A stretch of DNA of 64,000 bases from Phlebiopsis flavidoalba. Taxonomy: Eukaryota; Basidiomycota; Agaricomycetes; Polyporales; Phanerochaetaceae. Made by a program: the position numbers and the translations under genes. The notes under the pieces were generated by a model. It did not search any database, had not been told where the DNA came from, and was given only the letters and a program-made list of their open reading frames with translations. This document shows, piece by piece, positions 60,858-64,000 of the stretch. Where the stretch lies: the NCBI GenBank assembly GCA_035772785.1, contig JAOCPU010000002.1, positions 186,001 through 250,000 of the forward strand. Direction: 5' to 3'. How positions within the stretch are numbered: the first letter of the stretch is position 1; each line of letters starts with the position of its first letter.

Positions 60858-61634
60858 TCACAGTGTGGTCGTATCTTCGACTTCATTGCACGCGGGTGTA
60901 ATATCTCTCCAGGTCGGCTCCTCCGGCCATCCCTGTCTGAAATGTTTCACGGCAAGCACCATCTGCGCTGCGCATCTCTCAGCACTCAGCCCACCCGTGC
61001 CAGTGCCAAGCCCGGTGACAAGCACCGTCCTGATCTGCGCATCGCCTTCGTGGCTCTCGTTCCACAGCGCAACCTCCGCCAGGAGCGCCCACATGCAGTT
61101 GTAGCCGCGAGATCCCGGTGCCAGCTGACGCTCTCGGGCACGCGCATCGTTGGGAGCACCGCGAGCACGCGCGCGCCCCACGCGTTGCCGCCCGCCCCGC
61201 GCACGTCCGCCGGCAGCTCCACGAGCGTGCACGACCCCGGCGGCGCGAAGCCGCGCCATCGTTTGTGCAGCACGCGCTGGACGTGGCGGCTCAGCCGCGC
61301 GAGGTTTTTTGTCTCGCCGATAAAGGCACGCGAGAGCGGCCATGTCGTATCTAGTGGACGTCCGAGGGAGATATGAGCCACCGTCCCTTGTGCTCTTGCC
61401 GTAATTAAAGTCAGATATTGCTTACCCACCATCCATGAGCCCAAATGAGTTGGCTGGCGAAACCATGCAGTCGTTGGCAAGGAGGTTAGCGTCAATTTCG
61501 CCGAGTCTGCCTTGCTGGACGGTAAAGAGCCCATCATCGTCTTCTCCGAAATATGTTTTGATCGCCCTCTTCCATGCCTCGCACAGCGGCGTTTCTGTGG
61601 CGAGGAAGACAAACCGAGGGACAAAGCCGGACAT
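60858..61634 (-). CDS. Macro-domain (ADP-ribose binding) protein, right copy
   Basis: Macro domains bind ADP-ribose and some remove it from proteins or process its derivatives. Exon 1 (61634-61426) reads MSGFVPRFVFLATETPLCEA, GLFTVQQGRLGEIDANLLAN and the nucleotide-loop region NDCMVSPANSFGLMDGG. An intron of 75 nt (61425-61351) has a GTAAGC donor and CTAG acceptor. Exon 2 continues YDMA, RAFIGETKNLARLSRHVQRV, HKRWRGFAPPGSCTLVELPA, WGARVLAVLPTMRVPESVSW, YNCMWALLAEVALWNESHEG, IRTVLVTGLGTGTGGLSAER and AAQMVLAVKHFRQGWPEEP, ending NEVEDTTTL. Two shifts in exon 2 (about 61330 and 61095) break the frame. About 255 residues, the expected size for the stand-alone fungal family, probably cytosolic or nuclear. 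The second half of the domain, including the VTGLGTGTGG phosphate loop, is intact apart from these shifts. Confidence 0.85.
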
Positions 61635-62464
61635 GGTGATGCTGACGGTACGGATTCTGACCAGGGAGCGCCCAAATTAGTCTATCTCGCAAACGCCAGC
61701 TCCGGCATCGGAAGGTTCAACAAGAGCCACGATGCCGTACGCAAAGAAGGTGTGCCACTAACCTGTGAGCAGATTTCGCGAAGTTGGTAGACAGAGTGCT
61801 CGGTTACACACTCTTTATGAGCTTGCGGCGGACACGTTTCATCGATTACAGAGTATGATGAGCGTCCCCGGCTGTCGTGGCCGCAGTGAACGCAGTCGGA
61901 TGACCTGTGCGTCGCAGTGACCAATGCTCTGCGCACGGTCGAACAAATGAAACTGGTCGGTTTCCTTTTCTCTCCTTTTCTTGCACGTTACAGGCTGCTG
62001 ATTGACGTCATGCGCCGAACCTTGGCGGGGACCGTTATCAACGAATACATTGATCAATCCAAGTACTATGTATGTTGGGTTCCGCAGTACCGACAACAAC
62101 AACGCGAGTAGATGCAAAGTATCCGGGCAGTAGCGTAAAGAATGTTACTCAATGCCCTAGTGCGGTAGCTGACAGCTTCCCTCCGATGTCAACCAGCGCA
62201 ACGGACCGCGATGCACTTCGGCGATTTTTGTTTGCTCGGCATCATCACAACTAGGAAAACAAGTAGCCGCAAGGTGCGTGTGAGCCTCTGCGGCCCAAGA
62301 GACAATTCACCACTGCCTTTCCAGTCGTACTGAGAACGCAGAACCTCGAACAAGGTTTGGGTGGGGAGTCCGCGGCCCAAGCCTAAGCTTGGGTTGACGT
62401 TTACTAACCGACTACAGACTAATGGCCACCAGGCCGGACGCGAGTGCACCCGAAATTAACGCAT
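61635..62464. other. Right-arm interval upstream of the macro gene
   Basis: Reverse-strand readings SYSVIDETCPPQAHKECVTE and HSVYQLREICSQ precede a GTTAGT donor near 61760; the left arm has a matching IQLRDIY reading, so an upstream exon or separate small gene is possible. A forward frame 61917-62111 and reverse frame 62449-62189 are not recognised. The macro gene promoter should lie here. Confidence 0.4.
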
Positions 62465-62875
62465 ATGCCTAACCATTTTAGCGAACCGCTCAGGCAAAAC
62501 CACTCATTGTGAGAAGGCGATCCGGCGCAAGTCGATGCTATTTACGCCACCGCACGGCGTCGGGTATCTCGGTCTGCAGCTGTGGTTCGACATCTGGAAA
62601 TGCGCACCAGAGAACGCATGCATCCGGGCTGAAAATGAAGATCAGCTCACCAGGAAACCGCGTTGCGTGGAATTCATTATACATGCTTTTGATGATACTC
62701 ACGACGAAGATGGAGCAGCAACGTATCGGACGCTGGGACGCCACATTGTACTAAACATTCATACGGCCGAAATGAACAATATTACTTCAGACTTTGCGCT
62801 AGTACGATTGTGCCACAGTGCGTATTGTGTCTCTTCTTGTGGTGCCTCGTACTATTTAGAAAAACTGAAAAATGA
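62465..62875 (+). CDS. Gene B, right copy (unknown small protein)
   Basis: Starts MPNHFSEPLRQNHSL at 62465 (left copy MSLTNFSANPLRQNHSL), shifts frame, then reads PHGVGYLGLQLWFDIWKCAP, CVEFIIHAFDDTHDEDGAAT, YRTLGRHIVLNIHTAEMNNI and LVRLCHSAYCVSSCG. The 3' end runs towards the 3' end of gene A on the other strand; if the frame is followed past 62875 it becomes antisense to A, so the stop probably lies near 62870. Convergent A-B pairing is kept in both arms. Function unknown. Confidence 0.52.
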
Positions 62876-62917
62876 CCCAGATTCAAAATATGAGACGGCA
62901 TCGTTTCTCATTAGGAC

Positions 62918-63552
62918 TCAATGTACTCCACGCGCAAGGCGACGACGTTGTATAATCAGCTTCGTCCATCCACTTTTGCTAGATTCAGCAGGTAGCGTCA
63001 GAAAATCCTCATCTATGCCTCCGCGGGTATTGTAGAACCACGCAGAGATGCGGACGTTTGATGCATGCGTTCTGATATCGGATGCTTGTAGGCCCCGCGT
63101 TCCAACGAGGAGGTTCTCAAAGAGGCGGCGTTGCGCACCCTATTGCGACGACATTCATATGAGTGAGATACATACTTATACAGCCAACCCAATCGATGAC
63201 ATTCGTACCTTATATCCGTCCTTTGCCAGGTCGTCGCGGCTGAATGCCATCTTCTGACCGTTGTAGAGCACAGTTATGTGGGGCACAGGCCAAGCTCCGC
63301 GCTGATAATTGATTCCGACAGCTTTATCTATAACGGTAGATTCGTTGAGAAATTGCTGTCAGCGTAGGCGTGTAACATTCTTACTCGTTTGCACCTCGAG
63401 CCTTGTCCTCGTGAGGGGGAGCCTTCACTTTCCTCTTCGGCCTTCGAGCTTTGATTTAATGTCGAGGTGTCATCCACAGACGTGACGGATTTATTTGGCG
63501 TACTTGGTCTTGAATTATTCTCTGGGTAGTTTGGAGGTGCGATTGATGTCAT
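62918..63552 (-). CDS. Gene A, right copy (best preserved)
   Basis: Three exons. Exon 1 from 63552: MTSIAPPNYPENNSRPSTPN, DDTSTLNQSSKAEEE, ending near 63429. Exon 2 (63355-63209, exactly 49 codons open): QFLNESTVIDKAVGINYQRG, AWPVPHITVLYNGQKMAFSR and DDLAKDGYK, followed by a GTACGA donor. Exon 3 from about 63140 (acceptor CAATAG): GAQRRLFENLLVGTRGLQAS, DIRTHASNVRISAWFYNTRG, GIDEDFLTLPAESSKSGWTK, then RGVH and the stop at 62920-62918. Exons 2 and 3 have no shifts. The join of exons 1 and 2 does not keep frame with the splice sites I see, so one base may be wrong there. About 160 residues, no membrane segment. It is not a family I recognise. Three copies in one window suggest local amplification. 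Confidence 0.65.
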
Positions 63553-63649
63553 TCTATCATGCCGAAGCAGTCTCGTTATTGAGTTTTATGGATGGAAATC
63601 AATGATGTACAAACATGGTCAGGATCGAGCTTGTGCAAATAAGCAGGTA

Positions 63650-64000
63650 CGCTGACCGCGTCGATTTAAATGTCGTGGTTCTCGGACTAAGCTAGAGATG
63701 TATATATCTGTACTGCGCTCTAGTACGGCGGCCGCTATGACGTCTAAATGCTCCAGGCGAACTGTAACGGTCTGATCCAGACATAACGGATCTGTGGAGC
63801 GGCAGACACAACTGCGGAAGCCGCAACCGCTCAAGCTCGATAGCGCTCAAATTTGGTTGAGTAAGATTCATTGTAAATTACCGATTATGTTGCCGTGCTG
63901 GTCCAGCTAAATTTGACACATACTTATGATACGTACAATGGACTGTTTCATGAGGTGTCTTTTCTTTTCTATGAAATTGCACGCCAGGATATGGACCAGT
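63650..64000 (-). CDS. Gene C, right copy, partial at window end
   Basis: Reverse-strand reading CGFRSCVCRSTDPLCLDQTV, TVRLEHLDVIAAAVLERST and DIYISSLVREP matches gene C of the left arm. The 5' end lies beyond or near the window end, so whether the leader module precedes this copy too cannot be seen. Unknown function. Confidence 0.35.

Larger units (their letters stand above)
57100..64000 (-). repeat. Right arm of the large inverted duplication
   Basis: Reverse-oriented counterpart of 19560-27600, still matching at the last bases I could align (about 63.83 kb, against 19.65 kb). The arm may continue beyond the window. Gene order from the window end inwards is C, A, B, macro, D, E, E2, G, the same as in the left arm read from 19.56 kb. 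Genes A, B and the macro gene are better preserved here. Confidence 0.85.

Noticed and set aside
19560..64000. Fold-back (missed-adapter) read as full explanation of the inverted arms
   Set aside because: A fold-back would make the centre palindromic too. The two halves of the spacer (27.6-42.3 and 42.3-57.1 kb) hold different genes, and the arms differ by silent codon changes. A chimeric join is not excluded.
1..64000. Autonomous retrotransposon or DNA transposon within the window
   Set aside because: No reverse transcriptase, integrase or transposase motif was found in any frame I inspected, and no long terminal repeats were seen; strongly decayed copies could be missed.

Overview
The window looks like nuclear DNA of a filamentous basidiomycete, most likely an Agaricomycete. 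The evidence is 50-75 nt GT..AG introns in the readable genes, F-box-like proteins of the expanded mushroom type, a Dal5-type transporter beside two fungal amino-acid permeases, and a fungal macro-domain gene. I saw no rRNA, credible tRNA, CRISPR array, telomere repeat or reverse transcriptase. Almost every gene is interrupted by one- or two-base shifts, often in homopolymers, while the protein signal continues in another frame. I read much of this as uncorrected long-read error on top of real decay, so CDS limits below are spans over exons and shifts.

Layout. (1) 0-3 kb: no recognisable gene. (2) 3.2-12.7 kb: a nutrient-uptake block with two tandem paralogous amino-acid permeases (+) and a convergent Dal5/allantoate-type major facilitator (-). 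(3) 12.7-19.5 kb: two F-box-like genes (+) among short repeats, including a leader module seen three times. (4) 19.56-27.6 kb: left arm of a large diverged inverted duplication. (5) 27.6-57.1 kb: spacer with a GC-rich stretch, one clear PlsC-type acyltransferase gene (33.9-37.3 kb, +), a third copy of small gene 'A', F-box remnants (-), and three copies of a large membrane/extracellular protein family. (6) 57.1 kb to the window end: right arm, in reverse order.

Each arm carries the same ordered set: C, A, B (convergent with A), a macro-domain gene, D, a GC-rich block with conserved frames E and E2, and G on the opposite strand. The macro-domain copy at 61.6-60.9 kb is nearly readable; the one at 22.4-23.5 kb is badly broken. 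Arms differ by silent and conservative substitutions as well as indels, which argues for true paralogy. The A-B-macro-D group is the best candidate for an undescribed functional unit: macro domains bind or process ADP-ribose and its partners here are unknown small proteins. That it works as a unit is inference from conserved order only.
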